Source of the DNA: an uncultured cyanobacterium
GTDB lineage: Bacteria; Cyanobacteriota; Cyanobacteriia; CACIAM-69d
Assembly (NCBI GenBank): GCA_937883785.1
Contig: CALGDE010000097.1
Coordinates: 1-49,718 of the forward strand
Direction: 5' to 3'
Length of the DNA: 49,718 bases
Under the pieces are notes generated by a model, which searched no databases, had not been told where the DNA came from, and saw nothing but the letters and a program-made list of their open reading frames with translations. Positions 15,636 through 23,753 of this stretch are shown here, piece by piece; position 1 is the stretch's first letter, and each line of letters starts with the position of its first letter. A program made the translations under genes and the position numbers.

Positions 15636-16298
15636 GGGCAAGTAGAGATAAACGGGCGGGGAGCGAGTGCGTCAGACTGCGAGGCTTGAACTTAGAATTT
15701 GCCTTTCAGAGAATTTGCTTTTCAGAAAGTCTGCTTTTGGTGACTCTTTGGGCGATGGAAGGGGAGGGGTTATTAAAGCGGGACAATAAAAGGTATCTTG
15801 TCTAGGGTCCGGTAATTTGCCGTAACTGGTAGGGACTTTCAAAAGGTTATTGAAAGAAAGCTAGTCGCTACTCTCGTGTTTTTTTTGTCTTCACAAACAC
15901 TTTTTGCATAGCCAAACCTTGGATTCACAAGCGCTCAAGATGCAATTCCCAAGGAGCGAGTCTTGGGGTGGAAACCTCGAAAGGTAAATTTCAAAAGGCA
16001 CCATTGCTTTAGTTGTGATGTTTGCCCCATTGCTTGTTTCCTCCAAAGATCACCACTACGACTTAAATCTATTTTTTGCACTGTTCCTCTTTTCAGAGGG
16101 CAATTCTTTCAATCCGTACGTTTAGTTTCTGAGCCCTCAATCTGCATTCCTATCGGCACTTGATATCCGCACTTTGATATCCACACTTTCGATATCCACA
16201 CCCTAAATTCGCGCTCATAGACGTACCGTCTTACACTTCTAGTGTGCCCGCTTTTGGGATGAACCATTCCTTCCGTTTTCTAGACTTTTTCGGCTGCC
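15636..16298. other. long intergenic region between kinase and rlmN
   Basis: 663 bases between divergent genes, so both promoters should be here. An inverted repeat, CTTTCAA (15836-15842) and TTGAAAG (15850-15856), lies upstream of the kinase. The right end holds three copies of a GATATCCACACTTT-like unit (16158-16202). A 66-codon open frame at 15963-16163 is Cys-rich but matches nothing I know. Confidence 0.45.
16158..16202. repeat. three short direct repeats upstream of rlmN
   Basis: Three copies of a unit reading about CACTTTGATATCCA occur in series with small changes, each carrying the palindrome GATATC. They lie about 100 bases before the rlmN start and could be operator-like sites or a slippage product. 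Confidence 0.6.
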
Positions 16299-17546
16299 AT
16301 GACTGTTACCACTTCCACAACTCGAATCCTTGGTAGAGCTTCCGGGAAAGCGCCCCAAAAGGCTATTGATAAACATCCTGCACCTCAGGGAACAGCGGAG
16401 GATGGTTCCCATAAGTTTAATAACGATTCCAGGGTTGATGGGGGTGTTGATTCACACCATGGTTTTCGATCCAAGGTGCGATCGCCCAAGCCCTGCGGTG
16501 CACCGCCGCTCGTGGGAGCATCCCTAGAAGAAATTGAAGCATGGGTGGTGGATCAAGGACAGCCCAAGTATCGCGGGAAACAGGTTTATCAATGGATTTA
16601 CGACCGCGGCGTGCGGTCCTTTGGGGATATTTCCGTGCTGCCGAAGGCGTGGCGACAGGCGGTGGAGGATGTCGCCGAGAACGCTGGCAGGGATGTGGTG
16701 GGGCGATCGCCCATCCATTACCGTAGCGACGCCCCCGATGGCACCATTAAACTGCTGCTGCAGCTATCGGACGGCAATATTGTGGAAACGGTGGGCATTC
16801 CCACTGACAAGCGCCTAACCGTGTGCGTATCTTCCCAAGTGGGCTGTCCTATGGCGTGCGATTTTTGCGCTACGGGTAAAGGGGGCTGGCAGCGCAACCT
16901 AAGCCGTGGGGAAATTGTGGAGCAGGTGCTGGCGGTGCGGGAAGTGTTTGACCGCCGGGTGAGCAATATTGTGTTTATGGGCATGGGCGAGCCCCTATTA
17001 AATTCCACGGCGGTGCTGGGGGCGGTGCGATCGCTTAATGAAGATTTGGGCATTGGGCAGCGCAATATCACCGTGTCCACCGTGGGGGTGCCGGGGCAGA
17101 TTCCTCGCCTCGCCCAGGCAAAATTGCAGGCCACCTTGGCAGTGAGTCTGCACGCCTCCAATCAGCAGGTGCGCCAGCAGCTGGTGCCCACGGCAAAGCG
17201 CTATCCCATTGGGGCGCTGCTGGACGACTGTCGTGATTATGTGCGGGAAACAGGGCGACGGGTCACCTTCGAATATATTTTGCTGGCGGGGGTGAACGAT
17301 ACCGTTGAGGCGGCGCGGGAACTGGCGGGGCTGCTGCGGGGATTTCAAAGTCACGTAAATTTGATTCCCTACAATCCCATTAACGAAGTGGACTATCAGT
17401 GTCCCAGTCCGCGCCGCATTGATCAGTTTGTGCGCACCTTGCGAGATCGGCGGGTGGCGGTGAGCGTCCGGCGGGCGAGGGGTCTAGAGTCAGATGCTGC
17501 CTGTGGTCAGTTGCGAGCCTCCCGGGCAAAGGTTACAACCGGTTAA
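16299..17546 (+). CDS. rlmN: 23S rRNA (adenine-2503-C2)-methyltransferase RlmN
   Basis: 415 residues. This radical-SAM enzyme methylates A2503 of 23S rRNA, and often also A37 of some tRNAs. The cluster-binding cysteines lie in CPMACDFC (Cys183, Cys187, Cys190), followed by [11 protein letters not shown] and the VSLHASN block. The methyl-carrying Cys near the C-terminus is present (Cys406 in SDAACGQL). It is cytosolic. The first 66 or so residues are a low-complexity extension not found in the usual family of about 350 residues, so the real start may lie further in. The extension has no in-frame stop, and ATG 16299 is the first good start. A rightward DegT-type gene follows after 36 bases, so the two may share a transcript. 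Confidence 0.93.
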   Translation: MTVTTSTTRILGRASGKAPQKAIDKHPAPQGTAEDGSHKFNNDSRVDGGVDSHHGFRSKVRSPKPCGAPPLVGASLEEIEAWVVDQGQPKYRGKQVYQWIYDRGVRSFGDISVLPKAWRQAVEDVAENAGRDVVGRSPIHYRSDAPDGTIKLLLQLSDGNIVETVGIPTDKRLTVCVSSQVGCPMACDFCATGKGGWQRNLSRGEIVEQVLAVREVFDRRVSNIVFMGMGEPLLNSTAVLGAVRSLNEDLGIGQRNITVSTVGVPGQIPRLAQAKLQATLAVSLHASNQQVRQQLVPTAKRYPIGALLDDCRDYVRETGRRVTFEYILLAGVNDTVEAARELAGLLRGFQSHVNLIPYNPINEVDYQCPSPRRIDQFVRTLRDRRVAVSVRRARGLESDAACGQLRASRAKVTTG

Positions 17547-17582
17547 GACGTAATCTTACTGCTTCTCACTTAGGTTTTAGCC

Positions 17583-18728
17583 ATGGTTGCCACTCTCTCC
17601 ACCGTTCCTTTTGTGGACCTGTCCCTGCAACACGCCCCCATTAAAGAGGACATTAATCGAGCGATCGCCACGGTGCTGGACCACGGCGGCTATATTTTGG
17701 GTCCAGAGGTGAAAGCCTTTGAGGAAAATTTTGCGGCGGCGTGCGGTGTGCCCCACGGTATTGGCGTGGGCAGCGGCACTGAGGCGATCGCCCTGGGGCT
17801 ACAAGCCATGGGGGTGGGACCGGGGGACGAGGTGATTTTGCCCGCCAACACCTTTATCGCCACGGTGGTGGGGGTGGATAAGGTGGGCGCGAAGGCTGTT
17901 TTAGTGGACTGCGACCCGGATACCGCCCTAATGGATCTGGCGGCGGCTGAGGCGGCGATCACGGATAAAACTAAGGTGGTTTTGCCGGTGCATTTGTATG
18001 GACAACTGGTGTCGCCGAAGGAGTTGCTGGGCTTGGCGGAGCGCACTGGGGTGGAAATTTTTGAGGATGCGTCCCAGGCTCACTTGGCAACGCGGGATGG
18101 TTACAAGGCCGGCACCATCGGCACAGCCACTGCCTTTAGTTTTTACCCAGGCAAAAACTTGGGAGCCATGGGGGACGGCGGTATTGTGGTCACCTCCGAT
18201 GAAACAGTGGCGAAGAAGGTGCGATCGCTGCGAAATTACGGGGCACCGAAAAAATATTTCCACGAAGACCGGGGCACTAATTCTCGCCTGGATACTATTC
18301 AGGCGGCGATTCTCGACGTAAAGCTGCCCCATTTACCCCTGTGGAACGCCCAGCGCAACCAGGCGGCCCAGTGGTACGACGAAAAACTGCAATCCCTTGA
18401 TTCCCATGGGATTCGTCCCATGAAAAACCACTCTGGAGCGGGGCATATTTACCACTTGTATGTGGTGCAGGTGAAGGAAAGTTGCCCGATAAACCGGGAG
18501 CAGCTTCAGGAGCGCCTTAAGGAAAAGGGGGTGATGACGGGGATTCACTACCCTATTCCTTGCCATTTGCAGCCGGGCTATGCGGATATGGGGTGGGGAC
18601 CGGGAAGTTTTCCGGTCGCTGAGGCGTTGGGCAATGAAATTCTGTCGCTGCCCATGTTCCCAGGGTTAGACGAGGACAAGGTGGATCGAGTGGTGGTGGC
18701 TATTAATGAGGCGATCGCCGGAAAATAA
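17583..18728 (+). CDS. DegT/DnrJ/EryC1/StrS-type sugar aminotransferase
   Basis: 381 residues, typical for the family. These PLP enzymes transaminate nucleotide-linked keto-sugars to amino sugars for surface polysaccharides. The PLP lysine is Lys191 in FYPGKNLGAMGDGG. The cofactor-binding Asp lies in EIFEDASQAH, and the GVGSGTEAIALGLQA and LPANTFIATV blocks line the active site. It is cytosolic. The motif set resembles the FdtB/QdtB-like and perosamine synthetase-like branches, but the sugar cannot be fixed from sequence. No other nucleotide-sugar gene is adjacent. The glycosyltransferases at 32-40 kb may use its product, which is inference. Confidence 0.88.
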   Translation: MVATLSTVPFVDLSLQHAPIKEDINRAIATVLDHGGYILGPEVKAFEENFAAACGVPHGIGVGSGTEAIALGLQAMGVGPGDEVILPANTFIATVVGVDKVGAKAVLVDCDPDTALMDLAAAEAAITDKTKVVLPVHLYGQLVSPKELLGLAERTGVEIFEDASQAHLATRDGYKAGTIGTATAFSFYPGKNLGAMGDGGIVVTSDETVAKKVRSLRNYGAPKKYFHEDRGTNSRLDTIQAAILDVKLPHLPLWNAQRNQAAQWYDEKLQSLDSHGIRPMKNHSGAGHIYHLYVVQVKESCPINREQLQERLKEKGVMTGIHYPIPCHLQPGYADMGWGPGSFPVAEALGNEILSLPMFPGLDEDKVDRVVVAINEAIAGK

Positions 18729-18938
18729 CCGCTGTGGACACAAAAGCGCAGAAATCAGTAGGAAACAGGAAGAAGACCCCGTAAGATACTGGATTAAATA
18801 AACGGAATGGCAAAGATGAGACATAAAAAACCTCTGATGCCCCTCTATCGATGGATAATTGCTTATCCGTGGGTTAGAACCGTTTAGTAACCTCCCTTTA
18901 ATACGCCGGCGTAATGGCGATTTAATCACGGCAATCCT

Positions 18939-21900
18939 ATGAATAGCGCAGCGAGCTTCGGTCGTTTTCCTTGGTTTAATTCCGCTTCAGGCGCCCCTGC
19001 CGTTAATCCTCGAGCGATCGCGCGCGGCTTTGACCGATACTTAGCTCCCCACGGCATCCGTACCCAGGCGTTACACCAAGGGGATGGCTGTTTGCAGCTG
19101 GTGGTGGAATGTCAAACTATGCCGGAGCGGGAGCGGCTGGTGCAGTTTATGCTCCACCGCCTAAAGCAGTTGAACGTGGCGGCGATCGCCGGGGTGAAAA
19201 TCATTGCGCGCCTGTCAGGTGGATCCGACGATTTATGGGACCACTCCGTTAGCTTTATGCCGCCGGTGCCCCAGCCTTTGGTGCGACCAACGGCTCCCCC
19301 TCGCCAAATGCCGCCGCCGCCGCCGCCCAACCCGGCCATGGCAAACCGCGCCGTTTATCCTGACGCTGCCCCTGGTGCCCAGTCGCCGAGTCCCCAGTCG
19401 CCAACCCCATTGACCACCTTTGCTGATTCTTTGGTGGCTGAAGCCAAGGCCGCTAAGGCATCGGTATCGTCCCAGGCGAATCGCTACTATCGCCGCTGGG
19501 CAACGGTCAAAAACGAGCGCCGCACCTCCCGGCGCATGGCTGAATTTGTAGATGGCATTGAACGGCGCTGGCGCCAAATGACCTCGGCGGCGGGGCAGGC
19601 TGTGGGTCAATTTACCGATAGGCGATCCTTTGCCGAGGAAGAAGGGGGGCGATCGCCTGAGGTTCAATCCCCCCTTGGCAAGTCTGCGGGGAGAAAGCGC
19701 GTTTCCCTCAATGACATTGCCCAGTGTTTGGAGCCCCTAGCCCTGGAGCGGGGCTGGCAGGTGCGAGTGGGACAAATGGGCGGACGCATGGTGGCGGTCA
19801 CCGTTGACTGCGCCATGGTGCCGCGAATGGCGTCAGAAATGACAGAGTTTCGCCAAAGTATCACCCAGGCGGTGTGTAAGCGGTTGTGGGCGTTAAATGC
19901 ACCGAATATTCGTGGCGTGCGCCTGGGCATTTGTGAGGTGGGTCAAGAGTCCTTGGCTTGGGAGCAAACCATTCGCCTAGCCACACCCGCCAGTCGATCG
20001 CCAATGGCTCAACTTAGCCAGGGCTTTACGGGAATTGGAGCACTGCGGGATCCCGTTTGGGACCGCATTACGCGATCGCTTCTTTTGGGGGGCGCGGCGA
20101 TTGTGCCCTTTGTCTTAGCGCTGTGGCTGGCCCAACAACTGCCCAACCTGACCGAGTCTAGCGATCGCACTCGTACGGTAACCGGCTCTGGCACAACAAC
20201 GCGGGAGCAAACGGAGCAGGTAATTTCCTTCCGTCCCGCCGCGCTGCCCCTACAAAATAACTTTGCCCAGGCTCAGGAACGGCGATCACCTGTGGTGTCG
20301 ACGGCGCTGGAAGTGGTGCCCGCCACCTCCCATCCAGCGGTTACTCCTTCGGACGAAACGGTAACGCTGCTTTTCGGTGGCGATGTCACCCTGTCCAACT
20401 TCTTTGAGACCAAGGTGCGCGGCGACTACGGCAAAACCTTCGCCAAAATGCCTGAGTATGCCCAGGCGGACGTGTCCATGGTGAATTTGGAAAATCCCTT
20501 GACCACCGCTAATACTCGCCGCCCCGGCAAAAGCTTTAACTTCAAAGCTAAGCCCGAGTCGGTAGAAGTGCTCACCAGCGGCGGCGTGGATATTGTCACC
20601 TTGGGCAATAATCACGCCATGGATTACCAGGGCAAGGGGCTGTCGGAAACGATGGAGCATCTGGAAAAAGCGGGGATTTACGCGGTGGGGGCCGGGCGCG
20701 ATTTGAAAGAGGCGCGACGACCCAAAATCGTGGACGTCAAGGGTAAGCGCATTGCCTATTTTGGCTACTACAACGCCTATTGGCATGCGGCAACGGACGG
20801 CGCACCGGGCACTAATCCCCGGGACTTTGATGCCATTAAGGCAGATATGGAAGCGGTGCGGGATCAGGTGGATTGGATTGTGGTGAACTACCACTGGGGT
20901 GAAGAGAATGCCCACTATCCGGCGGGTTACCAGCGTAACCTTGCCCAGTTCACCATTGACCATGGCGCGGATTTAATTGTGGGACACCATCCCCACGTGC
21001 TCCAGGGAGCGGAAGTGTACAAGGGCAAGGCGATCGTTTATTCCCTGGGCAATTTTATTTTTGGCGGTAATTCTCGGCGCAATTACGTAACGGCGGCCCT
21101 ACAGGTGTCTTTGACCGGTGATGAAATGAAGTTGGATTTCTTGCCGCTGGTGGTGCAGGATTATCAACCGGAAATTTTGCCTGGCGATCGCGGCGAGTCG
21201 ATTTTTAATCACCTGAAGCATATCTCCCGCAACTTTGCCGAGCCCTTGCTGTCGGGCACCACTCTTAAGGTGCCTAAAGCGGATAAGCAGGGCAGTGAAG
21301 CGGTGGCGATCGCCCCAGAAAAAGTCCCCGTTGACCCTCCCAAGGGCAATGTCCCTCAGGGGCAAGAGGCTACAGAAAAGACCTCGGATCAGGCGAAGCT
21401 CGAGACCAGGGAGCCCGAGACCAGGGTGTCCAGGACAGTGTCCAGGACAGTGTCCAAAACCAGTGATGCTCTGACCACTGAGGGAGGGACGACAGGGAAA
21501 ATCGCTGCAGAAACGCACGCTGAGCCTTTGGAAGCGGCGCTGACTTTAAAAGCGGGCGCTCCCACCTCCCAGGCTGCACGGGGATTTGACCAAGCGCGTA
21601 ACCATCTAAGCAAGTCTCAAGTTGACCTGGCGGGGCAATTGGCGGCGATTCGACAGAGCGAGGCCAATAGCGCTGATGTTGAGCAGAGCTCCCCTGTCCC
21701 AGCGTCTCCGCCCATTGCTAGTCAGTTGGCTTCGGAAACCCAGCGGCAGTTGGGACAAACTTTGGCAAAGGCAAAGGCGCAGCTAGAGCGGCAGCAGTCC
21801 ATTGCCATCGCCGCTGAAATTGAAGCGGATGAAGCCCTGGGTGGCAGCAGCGATTGGAGAAAGGTGGATATTGAGCCGCTGTTTAGCACGGGGCAGTTCA

Positions 21901-22211
21901 CTGCAGGCGATCGCCCCAGCACCCCAGAGGTTGTTGCTGAGCAAGGGGAGCCAAGTGCGGATCAACAACAAAACGGCGGTCGAACCCAGAAAAATCGGGC
22001 GCCGTCCCTACCTTTTGAGGTGCCCCAGGAACCGTCTTTCGCGATCGCTGACAATGACCGCAGTAAATCTAGCGATTCGTCGGTGTTTAATCGCGCTGGC
22101 TCCGCCAAATCCGGAGGCGATCGCCTGCGCCCGCTGGTTAATGAGGGGCGTCCCCCCTTGCTGCCTTTTATTGAAGGTGCCGTCCAGCGTGCTGAAGCCA
22201 GTTTTTGGTAA
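18939..22211 (+). CDS. membrane-anchored CapA-family protein with duplicated N-terminal module
   Basis: 1090 residues. The core (about 473-720) is the PGA_cap/CapA domain, a metallophosphatase-like fold: LLFGGDVTLSNFFE, VNLENPLT, TLGNNHAMDYQ, VNYHWGEE, GHHPHVLQG and YSLGNFIFGG. CapA is linked to poly-gamma-glutamate capsule formation, but cyanobacterial members have no settled role. One membrane helix (about 380-402) separates it from a cytosolic N-terminal half, so CapA should face the periplasm. The N-terminal half has two related modules of about 75 residues (about 27-100 and 257-340) joined by Pro-rich and basic linkers. The C-terminal 350 residues are low-complexity (Q, A, E, S) with a 12-base tandem repeat. 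No capB or capC lies nearby. The domain call is firm and the role is unknown. Confidence 0.85.
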   Translation: MNSAASFGRFPWFNSASGAPAVNPRAIARGFDRYLAPHGIRTQALHQGDGCLQLVVECQTMPERERLVQFMLHRLKQLNVAAIAGVKIIARLSGGSDDLWDHSVSFMPPVPQPLVRPTAPPRQMPPPPPPNPAMANRAVYPDAAPGAQSPSPQSPTPLTTFADSLVAEAKAAKASVSSQANRYYRRWATVKNERRTSRRMAEFVDGIERRWRQMTSAAGQAVGQFTDRRSFAEEEGGRSPEVQSPLGKSAGRKRVSLNDIAQCLEPLALERGWQVRVGQMGGRMVAVTVDCAMVPRMASEMTEFRQSITQAVCKRLWALNAPNIRGVRLGICEVGQESLAWEQTIRLATPASRSPMAQLSQGFTGIGALRDPVWDRITRSLLLGGAAIVPFVLALWLAQQLPNLTESSDRTRTVTGSGTTTREQTEQVISFRPAALPLQNNFAQAQERRSPVVSTALEVVPATSHPAVTPSDETVTLLFGGDVTLSNFFETKVRGDYGKTFAKMPEYAQADVSMVNLENPLTTANTRRPGKSFNFKAKPESVEVLTSGGVDIVTLGNNHAMDYQGKGLSETMEHLEKAGIYAVGAGRDLKEARRPKIVDVKGKRIAYFGYYNAYWHAATDGAPGTNPRDFDAIKADMEAVRDQVDWIVVNYHWGEENAHYPAGYQRNLAQFTIDHGADLIVGHHPHVLQGAEVYKGKAIVYSLGNFIFGGNSRRNYVTAALQVSLTGDEMKLDFLPLVVQDYQPEILPGDRGESIFNHLKHISRNFAEPLLSGTTLKVPKADKQGSEAVAIAPEKVPVDPPKGNVPQGQEATEKTSDQAKLETREPETRVSRTVSRTVSKTSDALTTEGGTTGKIAAETHAEPLEAALTLKAGAPTSQAARGFDQARNHLSKSQVDLAGQLAAIRQSEANSADVEQSSPVPASPPIASQLASETQRQLGQTLAKAKAQLERQQSIAIAAEIEADEALGGSSDWRKVDIEPLFSTGQFTAGDRPSTPEVVAEQGEPSADQQQNGGRTQKNRAPSLPFEVPQEPSFAIADNDRSKSSDSSVFNRAGSAKSGGDRLRPLVNEGRPPLLPFIEGAVQRAEASFW
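21426..21455 (+). repeat. 12-base tandem repeat in the CapA-like gene
   Basis: GTGTCCAGGACA occurs twice in tandem with a half copy after it, encoding VSRTVSRTVSKT in the low-complexity tail. A related pair, GAGACCAGGG, lies just upstream. The period keeps the reading frame. Confidence 0.85.
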
Positions 22212-22293
22212 AGCAGCATTGGTGCTCCCGCCTACTGTCAATAACGGCAATAACCGGCCAATTTTCTGATATTCACCTACTGAAGGCTCGCTA

Positions 22294-23181
22294 ATGGCTT
22301 TTTCCATCAGCTCCACCCGTGAAGGGAACCATGGAGCCTATGCCCTTGAGGACGATACCAGTGGCGCCCGGGCGGTGGTGGTGCCGGAACGGGGGGGGAT
22401 TGTAACCCGATGGCGGGTGGGCGATCGCCCGCTGTTGTATTTGGATAGCGATCGCTTTGCCGACCCCAGCAAAAGTATCCGTGGCGGCATTCCTATCCTG
22501 TTTCCCATTTGCGGCAACGTGGAAGACGATCAGTACCAGTGGAACGGTAAAACCTATCCCTTGAAGCAGCATGGATTTGCCCGGGATATGGCGTGGGATG
22601 TGGGGGATCAGTCCACCGATAATGGCGCTGCCATAACCCTTAAGCTGGCTAGCAATGAAACCACCCGCAAAGTGTACCCCTTTGATTTTGACGTGGAGTT
22701 CACTTACCGGCTGCTGGGGCGATCGCTGCACATTGAGCAGCAGTACCACAACCGGTCTGATGAGCCTATGCCCTTTTCCACCGGGTTACATACTTATTTT
22801 GCGGTGAGGGAGAAAAACGACCTTAAGCTGGATATTCCCTCTGCGGCTTACACGAAAAAGGGGGCTTCGGAGCACTATCCCTTCGATGGCACCTTGGACT
22901 ATGGGCAGGATGAAATTGATATTGCCTTCGATCAGCTGCAGCGCACCGACGCGGTAATTGACGATGTGGGGACGCGATCGCGCATCAAAACCGACTTTGA
23001 CGATGCCTACAGCACATTGGTTTTCTGGACCATTAAAGGCAAAGACTACTATTGCCTAGAGCCTTGGTCAGCGGGGCGCAATGCCATGAATACCAAAAAA
23101 AATCTGACTATTTTGGAGCCCCAAGCGACCCAAACCTTTCGAATTACCCTTAGCTTTTCTCACCCTGGGGGTATGGGATAA
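22294..23181 (+). CDS. hexose-6-phosphate mutarotase-like (aldose 1-epimerase family) enzyme
   Basis: 295 residues. This is a galactose-mutarotase fold protein. Early blocks are VVPERGGIVTRWRVG and SKSIRGGIPILFPICGN, then LKQHGFARDMAW with the catalytic His. GLHTYFAVRE carries the second His, and the expected C-terminal Glu lies in YYCLEPWSAGRNA. The GGIPILFP and QHGFAR pattern is that of the glucose-6-phosphate 1-epimerase (YeaD-like) branch, which interconverts alpha and beta anomers of hexose phosphates. It is cytosolic. It is rightward, 82 bases after the CapA-like gene, and ends in a strong terminator. The exact sugar is inference. Confidence 0.87.
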   Translation: MAFSISSTREGNHGAYALEDDTSGARAVVVPERGGIVTRWRVGDRPLLYLDSDRFADPSKSIRGGIPILFPICGNVEDDQYQWNGKTYPLKQHGFARDMAWDVGDQSTDNGAAITLKLASNETTRKVYPFDFDVEFTYRLLGRSLHIEQQYHNRSDEPMPFSTGLHTYFAVREKNDLKLDIPSAAYTKKGASEHYPFDGTLDYGQDEIDIAFDQLQRTDAVIDDVGTRSRIKTDFDDAYSTLVFWTIKGKDYYCLEPWSAGRNAMNTKKNLTILEPQATQTFRITLSFSHPGGMG

Positions 23182-23222
23182 AGCCTTCTTAAGCGAAATA
23201 GGGCAGTTCTAAAAACACACGG

Positions 23223-23257
23223 AAGCCGCCCGCGTCAAAAAAGATGCGGGCGGCTTT
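23223..23257 (+). terminator. rho-independent terminator after the mutarotase-like gene
   Basis: AAGCCGCCCGC (23223-23233) pairs with GCGGGCGGCTT (23246-23256), followed by TTTTCC. It lies 42 bases after the stop codon. The stem also reads as a hairpin leftward, but without a good T-run for the receiver gene that ends at 23316. Confidence 0.88.
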
Positions 23258-23315
23258 TCCTATGGGCGAAGCAGGGGCTCGAAGCTAACGGAAGGCAGAA
23301 AACTGCCCACTCCCG

Positions 23316-23711
23316 CTACTGGGGTAACAAGCCTAAGATTTTATCTACGAAGCCCTGATGGTCTACCACGGGCTTGGAAATGTAGTCGTCGGCGCCACTT
23401 TGCTCCAGGAAATTTTCGCGATCGCCCTCCATCGCGTGGGCAGTCACCAAAATGATGGGCAAACTGGCAGTCTTCTCATCTGCTTTCAGCATCTGGGTAA
23501 TTTTGATCCCATCCACCGACTCCCCCTGGTAGGTGCTGTTGGCTAGGGAAACGTCCATCAGGATCGCATCCGCCTCGCCAGCGCGGGCAATGTTTACAAC
23601 TTCTTCCACATCTTCGGTGTGCTTAACATTTAAACCACCACGCTTGGTCAATATCTTCGAGAAGACCCGCGCATTGATCAGGTCATCTTCGACAATTAGA
23701 ACGGTTTTCAT
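23316..23711 (-). CDS. single-domain response regulator (receiver)
   Basis: 131 residues, a receiver domain with no output domain. Acidic residues in IVEDD start the domain and Asp53 in [10 protein letters not shown] is the phospho-acceptor. The conserved Thr is in LVTAHAM and the Lys is in YISKPV. There is a short insertion ([12 protein letters not shown]) after the phospho-Asp. Such stand-alone receivers act as phosphate shuttles or by protein contact. No kinase is adjacent; the hybrid kinase at 13.5 kb and those at 28-32 kb are possible partners by inference. It is cytosolic. It is leftward and divergent from the topoisomerase gene, with 42 bases between the start codons. Confidence 0.9.
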   Translation of the reverse strand: MKTVLIVEDDLINARVFSKILTKRGGLNVKHTEDVEEVVNIARAGEADAILMDVSLANSTYQGESVDGIKITQMLKADEKTASLPIILVTAHAMEGDRENFLEQSGADDYISKPVVDHQGFVDKILGLLPQ

Positions 23712-23753
23712 CTAGGCAAAGCGACAAACGCGAGGCTAACTACTTGTTATGCT

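Noticed and set aside
15963-16163. 66-codon Cys-rich rightward open frame before rlmN
   Set aside because: Composition looks like random intergenic sequence and there is no ribosome-binding site or family match.
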